Shown here one piece after another: positions 49,003 to 57,707 of a stretch of 64,000 nt of DNA; position 1 is the first letter of the stretch, and every line of letters starts with the position of its first letter. The DNA is from an uncultured Acetatifactor sp. (GTDB taxonomy: Bacteria; Bacillota; Clostridia; Lachnospirales; Lachnospiraceae), in contig CAKSAN010000005.1 of NCBI GenBank assembly GCA_934436435.1, positions 1 to 64,000 of the forward strand, written 5' to 3'. The notes beneath the pieces are model-generated. The model worked only from the letters and a program-made list of their open reading frames with translations. It did no database searches and was not told the origin of the DNA. Position numbers and translations under genes: made by a program.

Positions 49003-49031
49003 AGTATAATACTTTCCCCGGAATAAGGCAA
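49003..49031 (-). promoter_or_regulatory. promoter of the DUF1858 gene
   Basis: On the minus strand TTGCCT (49031-49026) and TATACT (49008-49003) are 17 bases apart, 34 bases before the start codon. Confidence 0.65.
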
Positions 49032-49109
49032 GATTATTCTTGTACATCAGCATTTGTTGTCCCGGGACTCAGCTCTGATGTACAAAAGCGCGTACATTGC
49101 CTAAAACTG

Positions 49110-49139
49110 TTGACACTTACCCTTGTCAGGTAGTACACT
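49110..49139 (+). promoter_or_regulatory. promoter of pflB
   Basis: A consensus -35 TTGACA (49110-49115) and TACACT (49134-49139) with an 18-base spacer. The leader of about 85 bases ends in a very strong ribosome site (AGAAGGAGGTAAA). Confidence 0.65.
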
Positions 49140-49230
49140 TTTAACGTAAAGAAACAGCTTGGGATACCAGTGAAACCGGTACTCTCAGTTGATAATATTA
49201 ATTGTTTTTACCAGAAGGAGGTAAATTTTC

Positions 49231-51498
49231 ATGGCAGAAGCATGGAGAGGCTTTAAAAAAGATGGCCACTGGGATGTAGACGTCAATGTACGTAACTTCA
49301 TCCAGACCAACTACACTCCGTATGATGGAGATGAGAGCTTCCTGGAAGGACCTACCGAAGCAACCGATAAGCTTTGGGGCAGACTTCAGGAGTTACAGAA
49401 GGAAGAGCGTGAGCATGACGGCGTTCTGGAATGCGAGACCGAGGTTGTATCCGGACTGACCGCTTATGGTCCTGGCTATATCGATGAGTCTATGAAGGAT
49501 CTGGAGCAGATCGTTGGTCTGCAGACAGACAAGCCCTTAAAGAGAGCATTCATGCCTTATGGCGGTATCAAGATGGCTGAAGAAGCTGCAAGCACCTATG
49601 GTTATGAAGTTAACCCTAAGTTCCACAAGATCTTCAATGAGTATCACAAGACCCACAACCAGGCAGTATTTGATGCTTATACCGATGAGATGAAGGTTGC
49701 ACGTCATACCCATATCGTTACCGGTCTTCCCGATACTTATGGTCGTGGACGTATCGTAGGCGACTACAGAAGAGTTGCTCTGTACGGTATTGATTTCCTG
49801 ATCCATGAGAAGCAGAAGGATAAGAAGAACTGCGGTACCGGCGTTATGACCGAGGACATTATCCGTTTGAGAGAAGAAATCGCTGAACAGATCAAGGCTC
49901 TGCAGGGAATGAAAGAAATGGCTAAGATCTACGGCTACGATATTTCCGGTCCCGCTACCAACGCTAAGGAAGCTATTCAGTGGTTATACTTTGGATATCT
50001 GGCAGCTATCAAGACCCAGAACGGTGCAGCTATGTCCGTTGGACGTATCTCCACTTTCCTGGATATCTATATTGAGAGAGACCTGAAGGAAGGCACCCTG
50101 ACCGAGAAAGAGGCACAGGAGCTGATCGACCATATGACCATGAAGTTCCGTATGGTTAAGTTCGCTCGTATTCCTTCTTACAACCAGCTGTTCTCCGGTG
50201 ACCCTGTATGGGCTACTCTGGAAGTTGGTGGTATCGGAATGGATGGCCGTCATATGGTTACCAAGAACGACTATCGTTTCCTTCATACTCTGGAGAACAT
50301 GGGACCCAGCCCCGAGCCGAACCTGACCGTTCTGTACTCCAGCGCTCTGCCTGACAACTTCAAGAAGTATGCAGCTAAGATCTCTGTAAATACTTCTTCC
50401 ATCCAGTACGAGAACGATGACGTTATGAAGCCTATCTGGGGCGATGACTACAGCATCTGCTGCTGCGTATCCGCTACTCAGACCGGTAAGGAGATCCAGT
50501 TCTTCGGTGCTCGTGCTAACCTGGCTAAGTGCTTACTGTACGCTATCAACGGTGGTAAGGATGAGAAGCATCTGGACAAGAACGGCAAACATATGCAGTG
50601 TGGTCCTGAAATTGCTCCTATTACTTCCGAGTACCTTGACTTCGACGAAGTTATGCATAAATATGACATCATGCTTGACTGGTGTGCATCTCTGTATGTT
50701 AACATCCTGAACCTGATCCATTACATGCATGATAAGTACTACTACGAGGCAGCTGAAATGGCTCTGATCGATACCGACGTAAGAAGAACCTTCGCAACCG
50801 GTATTGCAGGTCTGTCCCATGTAGCTGACTCCCTGTCCGCTATCAAGTATGCTAAGGTTAAGGTTATCCGTGATGATCAGGGTTGTGCTATCGACTTCAA
50901 GACCGAAGGCGACTTCCCTAAGTACGGTAACGATGATCCCAGAGCTGATGAATTCGCTGTATGGCTGCTGAAGACCTTCATGGAGAAGATCAAGAAGAAC
51001 CACACCTACAGAAATTCCGAGCCTACCACTTCCGTACTGACCATTACTTCTAACGTTGTATATGGTAAGGCTACCGGTGCTCTGCCCGATGGTAGAGAAG
51101 CTTACAAGCCTTTCGCTCCCGGTGCATCACCTTCCTACGGTGCTGAGAAGAGCGGTCTGCTGGCTTCCCTGAACTCTGTAGCTAAGCTGCCTTATGAGTA
51201 TGCTCTGGATGGTATTTCCAATACCCAGACCATGGCTCCTTCCGCTCTTGGTCATGACCTTGACGAGCAGAAAGCAACTCTGGTACGCGTAATGGATGGT
51301 TACTTTGATCGTGGTGCTCATCACCTCAATGTTAACGTATTCGGTACCGAGAAGCTGTTAGATGCACAGGCACATCCTGAGAAGCCTGAGTACGCTAACT
51401 TCACCATCCGTGTATCCGGTTATGCTGTTAAGTTCATCAGCCTGACCAAGGAGCAGCAGGATGATGTTATCGCAAGAACCTGCCATAAGAGTCTGTAA
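49231..51498 (+). CDS. pflB: pyruvate formate-lyase (formate C-acetyltransferase)
   Basis: A 755-residue glycyl-radical enzyme converting pyruvate and CoA to acetyl-CoA and formate in anaerobic fermentation. The catalytic Cys pair lies in SICCCVSA (C410-C412), and the radical Gly is G730 in RVSGYAVKF, close to the C-terminus as required. Full length. Codon choice is visibly more biased than in its neighbours (few rare codons, GGT/GCT/AAG preference), as expected for an abundant enzyme. Followed by its activating enzyme. Confidence 0.97.
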   Translation: MAEAWRGFKKDGHWDVDVNVRNFIQTNYTPYDGDESFLEGPTEATDKLWGRLQELQKEEREHDGVLECETEVVSGLTAYGPGYIDESMKDLEQIVGLQTDKPLKRAFMPYGGIKMAEEAASTYGYEVNPKFHKIFNEYHKTHNQAVFDAYTDEMKVARHTHIVTGLPDTYGRGRIVGDYRRVALYGIDFLIHEKQKDKKNCGTGVMTEDIIRLREEIAEQIKALQGMKEMAKIYGYDISGPATNAKEAIQWLYFGYLAAIKTQNGAAMSVGRISTFLDIYIERDLKEGTLTEKEAQELIDHMTMKFRMVKFARIPSYNQLFSGDPVWATLEVGGIGMDGRHMVTKNDYRFLHTLENMGPSPEPNLTVLYSSALPDNFKKYAAKISVNTSSIQYENDDVMKPIWGDDYSICCCVSATQTGKEIQFFGARANLAKCLLYAINGGKDEKHLDKNGKHMQCGPEIAPITSEYLDFDEVMHKYDIMLDWCASLYVNILNLIHYMHDKYYYEAAEMALIDTDVRRTFATGIAGLSHVADSLSAIKYAKVKVIRDDQGCAIDFKTEGDFPKYGNDDPRADEFAVWLLKTFMEKIKKNHTYRNSEPTTSVLTITSNVVYGKATGALPDGREAYKPFAPGASPSYGAEKSGLLASLNSVAKLPYEYALDGISNTQTMAPSALGHDLDEQKATLVRVMDGYFDRGAHHLNVNVFGTEKLLDAQAHPEKPEYANFTIRVSGYAVKFISLTKEQQDDVIARTCHKSL

Positions 51499-51532
51499 TT
51501 CTTACGGGTTTCTAAGATAATAGAATGTACAT

Positions 51533-51561
51533 GGGGCCGGGCAGTATTGTCCGGCCCCTTT
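51533..51561 (+). terminator. G+C-rich hairpin between pflB and pflA (partial terminator)
   Basis: GGGGCCGG/CCGGCCCC (51533-51540 with 51551-51558), extendable by three pairs into the loop, is followed by only three T residues. It probably ends part of the pflB transcripts or stabilises their 3' end, giving less pflA mRNA. Confidence 0.6.
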
Positions 51562-51630
51562 CAGTTAATACTATTTAAAGCATTATCACCCCCGCAGCTG
51601 CCTGCATGGCAGAGAATGGAGATTATTACA

Positions 51631-52368
51631 ATGATCAAAGGCAGAATTCACTCATTAGAATCCTTCGGCGCAGTAGACGGACCCGGAATCCGCTATCTTA
51701 TCTTCCTCAAGGGCTGCAATATGCGTTGTCAATATTGCCACAATGTAGATACCTGGAATCCCGACACTGACAATCTGATGACGGCAGACGAGCTTCTGGA
51801 CAAGGCAGAGCGTTTCCGCAGCTACTGGGGCAAAGAAGGCGGCATCACCGTCAGCGGCGGCGAAGCCTTATTACAGATCGATTTTCTGATTGATCTTTTC
51901 CGCAAGGCTCACGAAAGAGGTATCAATACTGACCTTGACACTTCCGGACAGCCTTTTACCAGAGAAGAGCCTTTCTTCTCCAAATTCAACGAATTACTGA
52001 AATATACCGACCTTGTCATGCTGGACATCAAGCATATTGATGACGAAGAACACAAAAAGCTCACCGGATTCACCAACAAGAACATTCTTGACTGTGCGAG
52101 ATACCTTTCCGACCAGGGTATCCCCATGTGGATCCGTCATGTACTGGTACCCGGAATCACTGACAAGGATGAATACCTGAAGAAGACAAGAGAATTTATT
52201 GATACCCTGGATACCGTCATGAAAGTGGAAGTTCTTCCCTACCACACTCTTGGTGCATACAAGTGGAAAGAACTGGGCATTCCTTATAAGTTGGAAGGTG
52301 TAGAGCCTCCTACCGAAGAAAGAATTCAGAATGCGAAGAAGATCCTGGAGTTCAATAAGTATAAATGA
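51631..52368 (+). CDS. pflA: pyruvate formate-lyase activating enzyme (radical SAM)
   Basis: A 245-residue radical-SAM protein that abstracts hydrogen from the PFL glycine. The 4Fe-4S motif is C29-NMR-C33-QY-C36 in LKGCNMRCQYCHN, preceded by SFGAVDGPGIR, and SGGEAL and the later VRHVLVPG-like segment (IRHVLVPGI) are typical. ATG 51631 has TGGAG nine bases upstream; frames reaching back to 51547 cross the intergenic hairpin and are rejected. The ferredoxin gene downstream may supply its electron. Confidence 0.95.
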   Translation: MIKGRIHSLESFGAVDGPGIRYLIFLKGCNMRCQYCHNVDTWNPDTDNLMTADELLDKAERFRSYWGKEGGITVSGGEALLQIDFLIDLFRKAHERGINTDLDTSGQPFTREEPFFSKFNELLKYTDLVMLDIKHIDDEEHKKLTGFTNKNILDCARYLSDQGIPMWIRHVLVPGITDKDEYLKKTREFIDTLDTVMKVEVLPYHTLGAYKWKELGIPYKLEGVEPPTEERIQNAKKILEFNKYK

Positions 52369-52440
52369 TAAAAAATACTAAATAAGGCTTGTATTCAAAG
52401 CCCATTTATATTACAATACAAGTAGTTATATTGATAATTT

Positions 52441-52466
52441 TGTATCAAACAAGATGATTTGATACA
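52441..52466. promoter_or_regulatory. 9-bp inverted repeat before the ferredoxin gene
   Basis: TGTATCAAA (52441-52449) and TTTGATACA (52458-52466) are perfectly inverted around eight bases, 22 bases before the start codon. It could be an operator or an mRNA hairpin next to the ribosome site. Confidence 0.5.
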
Positions 52467-52488
52467 CGCAAAATAGGAGGAAAAGATT

Positions 52489-52659
52489 ATGGCATTTGTT
52501 ATTGGTGATGCATGTGTAGCATGTGGAGCTTGTGAGGCACAGTGCCCCGTTGGCGCTATCAACATGGGTGACGGAAAGTTCGAGATCGATGCAGATAAGT
52601 GCATCAGCTGTGGTTCCTGCGCAGGTCAGTGCCCCGTTGGTGCTATCGCAGAGGATTAA
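52489..52659 (+). CDS. 2[4Fe-4S] ferredoxin (56 aa)
   Basis: A complete clostridial-type ferredoxin of 56 residues. Two cluster motifs are CVACGACEAQCP and CISCGSCAGQCP, each CxxCxxCxxxCP, related by internal duplication. AGGAGGAAAAGATT precedes ATG 52489. It lies 120 bases after pflA and is followed by a strong terminator. A low-potential electron carrier; support of pyruvate metabolism or PFL activation is inference from position. Codon use is as biased as in pflB. Confidence 0.95.
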   Translation: MAFVIGDACVACGACEAQCPVGAINMGDGKFEIDADKCISCGSCAGQCPVGAIAED

Positions 52660-52683
52660 TTTCCGATTCAACACGCAACCTTG

Positions 52684-52723
52684 AAAAGGCATTTCAGAAA
52701 ATGAAATGCCTTTTCTTTTTTTC
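52684..52723 (+). terminator. terminator of the ferredoxin gene
   Basis: AAAAGGCATTTC (52684-52695) pairs with GAAATGCCTTTT (52703-52714), seven-base loop, followed by CTTTTTTTC. It overlaps the last codons of the convergent MerR gene. Confidence 0.9.
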
Positions 52724-53434
52724 TGTCTTATTTTCCTTCGTGGAGTTTTCTTTTATGGAGAGTTCTTTCATGGAAAGTTCCTTTTCCTCTTTTGCTTTTC
52801 TGTCTTCTTTCTGCTGTTTCCGCAGTTGTCCTCTGGTCTTTCTTCGTAACAGCTCGTCCATTTTCTGGTAATACTCTTCGCTGCGCTGTTCCAGTCTGCG
52901 GTCTCTCTCCTCTTCCCGTTCCTCTCGGCTGCGGAATTGATAATCCAGTTCCTTTACCATGCTTTCCTTTAATTCCCGACATAGTTCCTGGTTGTTCTCC
53001 CGTACCGCCTCGCGGATCAGCTGTTGCAGAATCCATTGCAGTCTTTTGGCCTTTTCCTCCCTGCTTTCCACAGCTTCCTTCTCCGGCACGGCACATATCC
53101 CCTCTTTTGCCGATGCCACGGGCCCTTTTTCCACCGGTTTGTCGACGATCTCAATGGCCATATGAGGTGTCGGTGTCACCACCGGCTCCTTTTCCTCCGG
53201 CAATACGTCCAGCCTTCCGTCCTTTAATATCATTTTAATTGCTTTCAACTGTAATCCCCTTTCTTTCATGCTCTTGATCTCTTTGAACCGTTCCACATCT
53301 TCCTTCGTATAGTAGCGGTGTCCCAGCTCATTTCTCTTGATCGGCAGATGCAATTCCTCCTCCCAATAGCGAAGCACATGGCTCTCCACCTTTACCTGTT
53401 TTGCAGCATCCGAAATCAATAAATACTCTCCCAT
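52694..53434 (-). CDS. MerR-family regulator with long charged C-terminus
   Basis: A 246-residue regulator. The N-terminal winged helix (~4-72) shows LISDAAKQVKVESHVLRYWE and HRYYTKEDVERFKEI. A hydrophilic coiled coil (~110-210) and a Lys/Glu-rich tail with short near-repeats (KELSMKELSIKENSTKENK) follow. No effector-binding domain is visible; the architecture resembles RacA-like chromosome-anchoring proteins or the small MerR regulators of clostridia. The stop lies inside the ferredoxin terminator hairpin. GGAAAGGAAGAGAAT precedes ATG 53434. Targets unknown. Confidence 0.8.
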   Translation of the reverse strand: MGEYLLISDAAKQVKVESHVLRYWEEELHLPIKRNELGHRYYTKEDVERFKEIKSMKERGLQLKAIKMILKDGRLDVLPEEKEPVVTPTPHMAIEIVDKPVEKGPVASAKEGICAVPEKEAVESREEKAKRLQWILQQLIREAVRENNQELCRELKESMVKELDYQFRSREEREEERDRRLEQRSEEYYQKMDELLRRKTRGQLRKQQKEDRKAKEEKELSMKELSIKENSTKENKTEKKKRHFIF

Positions 53435-53461
53435 ATTCTCTTCCTTTCCATATCATCCATA

Positions 53462-53525
53462 TATAATAAAAATACAAAAGAGAACAGGTCCGGGGAATTT
53501 CCCTTACTTGTCCTCTTTCGTATTT
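53462..53525 (-). terminator. terminator after dnaB
   Basis: An imperfect ~19-bp stem (53471-53489 with 53506-53524) is followed on the minus strand by TTTTTATTATAT. It separates the gdpP-rplI-dnaB operon from the MerR gene. Confidence 0.75.
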
Positions 53526-53548
53526 TATGTTCTGTATTCGTAAGATAC

Positions 53549-54913
53549 TTAAAAGTCTTTTTTTCTGTCGTTTTCCAGATTGGCAAACTTGGTATATTCG
53601 GGCAGCCATGCCAGTTGTACGGTTCCGATGGGGCCGTTTCTCTGCTTGGCTATGATGATCTCCGAGATACCCTTGTCCGGCGAATCATGGTTGTAATAAT
53701 CATCACGGTAGATGAACATTACCACGTCGGCATCCTGCTCGATGGCTCCGGACTCACGCAGGTCGGACAGCATCGGCCGGTGATCCGGTCTCTGCTCTAC
53801 GGCACGGCTCAGCTGGGACAGTGCCAGCACCGGCACAGACAACTCTCTGGCCACTGCTTTCAGAGATCTGGAAATATCGGAGATCTCCTGCTGTCTGGAA
53901 TCACTGCTTCTGCCGCCGCTTCCCGACATCAACTGTAAATAGTCGATGATGATCATGGACAGGCCGTTTTCCTGCTTCATTCTTCTGCATTTGGAGCGGA
54001 GCTCTGCAATGCTGATACCGGGGGTATCGTCGATCATCAGCTTGGACTTGCCGATAACACCGGCACTCTCAATCAGTCGTTCCCATTCCTGATCATTCAG
54101 CTGACCGGTACGGAGCTTCTGGGCATCCACGCTGGATTCCAACGAAAACATACGGTTGATCAGCTGCTCCTTACTCATTTCCAGACTGAATATGGCTACC
54201 GGCAGATTCTGTTTAAATGCTACATGCTGTGCGATATTCAATACGAACGCCGTCTTACCCATGGAAGGACGGGCGGCGATCAGCACCAGATCCGAGGGCT
54301 GCATTCCGGCGGTACGATAGTCCAGATCGATGAATCCGGTAGCAATACCCGTAACCGTTCCGTGAAGCTTGGAAGCCTTCTCGATCTTGTCCATGGCGTT
54401 CATAACCACGGTCCGGATCGGAACGAATTCCTTGACGTTTTTCTTCTGCACCACCTCATTGATCTTGCTTTCCGTGCTCTCCAAGATCGTGTCCAGGCTT
54501 TCCTTGCCGCTGTAGCAGGTATTGGCGATCTCTTCATTGGTACGGATCAGCCGCCGCAGTGTGGCCTTCTCAGCCACGATACCGGCATAATACTTGATAT
54601 TGGCCGAAGTAGGTACCGCAGCAATCAGATTCGTCAGGAAATCCAGTCCGCTGACCTCCGGAGGCACATCCTCCCTGGATCTCAGTCGATCCTGCAAGGT
54701 AACAAAATCAATGGGCTTTCCTTCGTTGTTCAGCTCCACGATGGTGTCAAATACCACACCATACTGTCTGTTGTAGAAATCCTCACCGGAGATCTGTTCC
54801 GTGGCCGCCGCAATGGCTTCCGCGTCAATGAACATGGAACCGATAACGGACTGCTCTGCCTCTAAACTGTGGGGCATTATTCTTTTGATTACATTTTCAT
54901 CCATTGCGGGCAT
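53549..54913 (-). CDS. dnaB: replicative DNA helicase DnaB
   Basis: A 454-residue hexameric helicase. The N-terminal domain (~10-110, PHSLEAEQSVIGSMFID) and RecA-like domain (~180-450) with Walker A ARPSMGKTAF, Walker B IIIDYLQLMSG and the Arg finger region YRDDYY are complete. GGAGG lies inside the end of rplI, 8 bases away, before ATG 54913; ATG 54904 is an alternative. Third gene of the conserved gdpP-rplI-dnaB operon. Confidence 0.96.
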   Translation of the reverse strand: MPAMDENVIKRIMPHSLEAEQSVIGSMFIDAEAIAAATEQISGEDFYNRQYGVVFDTIVELNNEGKPIDFVTLQDRLRSREDVPPEVSGLDFLTNLIAAVPTSANIKYYAGIVAEKATLRRLIRTNEEIANTCYSGKESLDTILESTESKINEVVQKKNVKEFVPIRTVVMNAMDKIEKASKLHGTVTGIATGFIDLDYRTAGMQPSDLVLIAARPSMGKTAFVLNIAQHVAFKQNLPVAIFSLEMSKEQLINRMFSLESSVDAQKLRTGQLNDQEWERLIESAGVIGKSKLMIDDTPGISIAELRSKCRRMKQENGLSMIIIDYLQLMSGSGGRSSDSRQQEISDISRSLKAVARELSVPVLALSQLSRAVEQRPDHRPMLSDLRESGAIEQDADVVMFIYRDDYYNHDSPDKGISEIIIAKQRNGPIGTVQLAWLPEYTKFANLENDRKKDF

Positions 54914-54921
54914 GGGGTTGT

Positions 54922-55368
54922 CTATGCCTCCGTAACTTTCACCGTCAGCTTTGCTGCTACCTGAGGATGAAGCTTTACCGTTACCTCATAGGATCCAAAG
55001 TTCTTCAGGCTCTCCGGAAGCTGGATCTTCTTCTTGTCGATTTCGATACCGTGCTGCTCCTTGCAGGCGGTTGCGATTTCCTTAGAGGATACGGAACCAA
55101 AGGTTCTGCCGCCTTCTCCTGCTTTGATCTTTACCACGACCTGCTTGGTCTCCAGTTCTGCGGCCAGTGCCTTTGCTGCATCCAGATTCTCCTGTGCCAC
55201 CTTTTCTTCGTTGGCCTTATGGAGTTTCAGATCGTTCAGATTCTTGGAGCTTGCCTCCACACCGATTTTCTTGGGTAAAATATAGTTTCTTGCATATCCT
55301 TCGCTGGCTTCAATAATATCTCCCTTTTTGCCCAGCTTTTTTTCATCCTGAAGTAAAATAATTTTCAT
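54922..55368 (-). CDS. rplI: 50S ribosomal protein L9
   Basis: A 148-residue large-subunit protein with the N-terminal MKIILLQDEKKLGKKGDIIE and YARNYILPK signature, the long connecting helix (~42-75) and the C-terminal domain with GRTFGSVSSKEIA. Length is standard. It lies between gdpP and dnaB, the usual Firmicute arrangement. Confidence 0.97.
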   Translation of the reverse strand: MKIILLQDEKKLGKKGDIIEASEGYARNYILPKKIGVEASSKNLNDLKLHKANEEKVAQENLDAAKALAAELETKQVVVKIKAGEGGRTFGSVSSKEIATACKEQHGIEIDKKKIQLPESLKNFGSYEVTVKLHPQVAAKLTVKVTEA

Positions 55369-55420
55369 AACATAAACCTGCCTTTCCTAAATCTTCTGCA
55401 TATTTGCGAAACAGAAATCC

Positions 55421-57472
55421 TTAGATCTCACCGGATTCCAGCATATCGTCAATGGTGTGCTTCAATACGCCAATGGCTTCTACCAGTCCCACGCCTTCCA
55501 TCTGGCAGGCTGCGGTATTCATATGGCCGCCACCGCCCATACGCTCCATAATGATCTGTACATTGACCTCATCAATGGATCTGGCACTGACATAGATCTT
55601 GCCCTGATAGTCGGTAAGCACGAAGCTTGCCTTGATTCCCTTGATGTTTAACAATTCGTTGGCTGCCTGGGCGCCAATGATCGTAGGACTGGGCAGATCC
55701 TCTGCGGTACACAGAGAGATGGCAAAGAATTGCTTGTAGATCTCTGCCTGGCTGACAGCGTCCGCCTTGGCCTTGTATTCTGCGGCATCCTCACGGAACA
55801 GCTTCCGGACGCGGGTCACATCCGCGCCGTTTCTGCGCAGGAATGCTGCCGCCTCAAAGGTACGGACACCGGTCTTGGTCATAAAGTTATTGGTATCGAT
55901 CATGATACCGGAATACATGCAGTCCGCCTCTTCGGTACGGATCTTGATGTTATCGTAGGTATACTGTAAGATCTCGGATACCATCTCACAGGCGGAGGAC
56001 GCATAGGGCTCTACATAGGACAGAGTGGCATTCTCAATGGTCTCTGTGCCCTGTCTGTGGTGATCCAGAACCACTACGGATTTACAGAAACGAAGCAGAT
56101 CCGGACATTCCGTGATGGACGGCTTATTGACATCCACCACCACCAGAACCGTATTGCTGCCCGCCATGTCAATGGCCTGTTGGCTGGTGACAATCATGTC
56201 CTCGTCATATTCCGGATTGTTCTTAAACAGTTCTACCAGAGGCTGCACGGAGGTCGTAGCCTCGTTCAGTACGATGTGAGCCTTTCTGCCAAGGGTCTGG
56301 GCAATACGGTAGATACCCACCGCAGAACCGAAGCTGTCCACATCCGGCATCCGGTGTCCCATGACGATGACACGATCCTTGCCGGTGATGATCTCCCGGA
56401 GGGCATGGGCTTTTACTCTTGCTTTGACACGGGTATTCTTCTCTACCTGCTGGCTCTTGCCGCCGTAGTAGGTAATGCTTTCCGGGGTCTTGATGACTGC
56501 CTGGTCGCCGCCACGTCCCAGTGCCAGATCAATGGCAGTACGGGCAAACTCATAGTTCTGTGCATAAGTCAGGCCGTCCAGACCGATACCGATACTGATG
56601 GTCACTGCCATCTCGTTACCAATGTTTACGGTCTTGACCTCTTCCAACAGATCAAAACGACTTTCCTGCAGCTGTGCCACAGCTTTTTTCCTCATGATGA
56701 CCAGATACTTATCCTTCTCCAGCTTCTTGCTGATGCCGTCCAGTGCCGAGATGTATTTGTTCACTTTACGGTCAATCAGTGCGATCAGCAGAGATCTGCG
56801 GACTTCCTCAACGCTCTCCAGTGCTTCCTCGTAGTTGTCCAGATAGATCATGCCTACGGTCAGACTCTGGTCATCCACTTCCTGCAACGCGATATGCAGC
56901 GCCGTCTCATCGAAGAGATAGACAGCAATCAGGTAACCGTTATAGCCTTCCGCCTCGATCATATCGCTGTGCTCCGCCATCTCCTTCAGGGAGATCTTGC
57001 GGAATTTGGCCACATATTCGCAGCCCTCATATTCCAGCTCATACTGGGCTTCATCCACACCGGATTCGTCCGGAAGCCTGTCCCGGGTAATGGTAGGGAA
57101 CAGGGAGGTGATGGATTTGTTGTAGCCCTTGGGCTGATGCACCACATTCTCAAAGGCAATGTTCGTCCAGATCACCTTGCCGGAATCGTCCAGAAGGGCA
57201 TAGGGCAATTCCAGATCCCGCAGCAGTTTCCGCTGGATCTGTCCGTATTCCGTGGCAAAACTGATCAACTCATTCATGATGATCGGCTTGTTGTAGAAAT
57301 ACAGGGTCAACGTAATTGCAAAATAGAAAATCGTAAATCCGAAGGTAAGCAGTCCGGCACGGAAATCCAGCATAAATACCGCCGCATCGATAGCCAGCAA
57401 CAGCAGTCCCAGATACAGAGTGAACTGAATGTATGTACGGATCCTGCCTTTCAGTCTGATTCGTTTTTTCAT
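55421..57472 (-). CDS. gdpP: cyclic-di-AMP phosphodiesterase GdpP
   Basis: A 683-residue membrane enzyme that degrades c-di-AMP. Two TM helices (~14-55) are followed by a PAS-like domain (~70-160), a degenerate GGDEF domain (~170-320; no GGDEF motif, NIGNEMAVTISIGIGLDG remains) and a DHH-DHHA1 module (~345-683) with MGHRMPDVDSFGSAVG, VVLDHHRQGTE and GGGGHMNTAACQ. ATG 57472 follows AGAGG by nine bases; a longer frame to 57526 is not supported. 52 bases before rplI. Confidence 0.94.
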   Translation of the reverse strand: MKKRIRLKGRIRTYIQFTLYLGLLLLAIDAAVFMLDFRAGLLTFGFTIFYFAITLTLYFYNKPIIMNELISFATEYGQIQRKLLRDLELPYALLDDSGKVIWTNIAFENVVHQPKGYNKSITSLFPTITRDRLPDESGVDEAQYELEYEGCEYVAKFRKISLKEMAEHSDMIEAEGYNGYLIAVYLFDETALHIALQEVDDQSLTVGMIYLDNYEEALESVEEVRRSLLIALIDRKVNKYISALDGISKKLEKDKYLVIMRKKAVAQLQESRFDLLEEVKTVNIGNEMAVTISIGIGLDGLTYAQNYEFARTAIDLALGRGGDQAVIKTPESITYYGGKSQQVEKNTRVKARVKAHALREIITGKDRVIVMGHRMPDVDSFGSAVGIYRIAQTLGRKAHIVLNEATTSVQPLVELFKNNPEYDEDMIVTSQQAIDMAGSNTVLVVVDVNKPSITECPDLLRFCKSVVVLDHHRQGTETIENATLSYVEPYASSACEMVSEILQYTYDNIKIRTEEADCMYSGIMIDTNNFMTKTGVRTFEAAAFLRRNGADVTRVRKLFREDAAEYKAKADAVSQAEIYKQFFAISLCTAEDLPSPTIIGAQAANELLNIKGIKASFVLTDYQGKIYVSARSIDEVNVQIIMERMGGGGHMNTAACQMEGVGLVEAIGVLKHTIDDMLESGEI

Positions 57473-57616
57473 GAAAGAACACCTCTCATAGTTTAACGAC
57501 AAGCAGTCAAACATCTTAATCACCACAGATAACGCTGCTCATGCATACGCTCATTATATCAAATAATATACCACTGTGCTACATTTTAATTTGTCAAAAA
57601 AGGAAATGTTTTGCGA

Positions 57617-57645
57617 TTGCTTTTTTCCTACGCAAATGCTATGAT
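57617..57645 (+). promoter_or_regulatory. probable promoter of the winged-helix regulator
   Basis: TTGCTT (57617-57622) and TATGAT (57640-57645) with a 17-base spacer, about 60 bases before ATG 57708. Confidence 0.55.
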
Positions 57646-57707
57646 AAAAATGATTTTAAATATTTTACTTTATTCTAAACTATTATTAAAAATTTCGAGA
57701 GGTAATT

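Noticed and set aside
49188..49204. TTGATAATATTAATTG before pflB as an FNR/Crp-type site
   Set aside because: Only three of five bases in the second half-site match, and no FNR-type gene is nearby; too weak to report as a site.
55421..57472. GdpP considered as a diguanylate cyclase because of its GGDEF-like region
   Set aside because: The GGDEF motif is absent and a complete DHH-DHHA1 phosphodiesterase module follows, as in known c-di-AMP phosphodiesterases.
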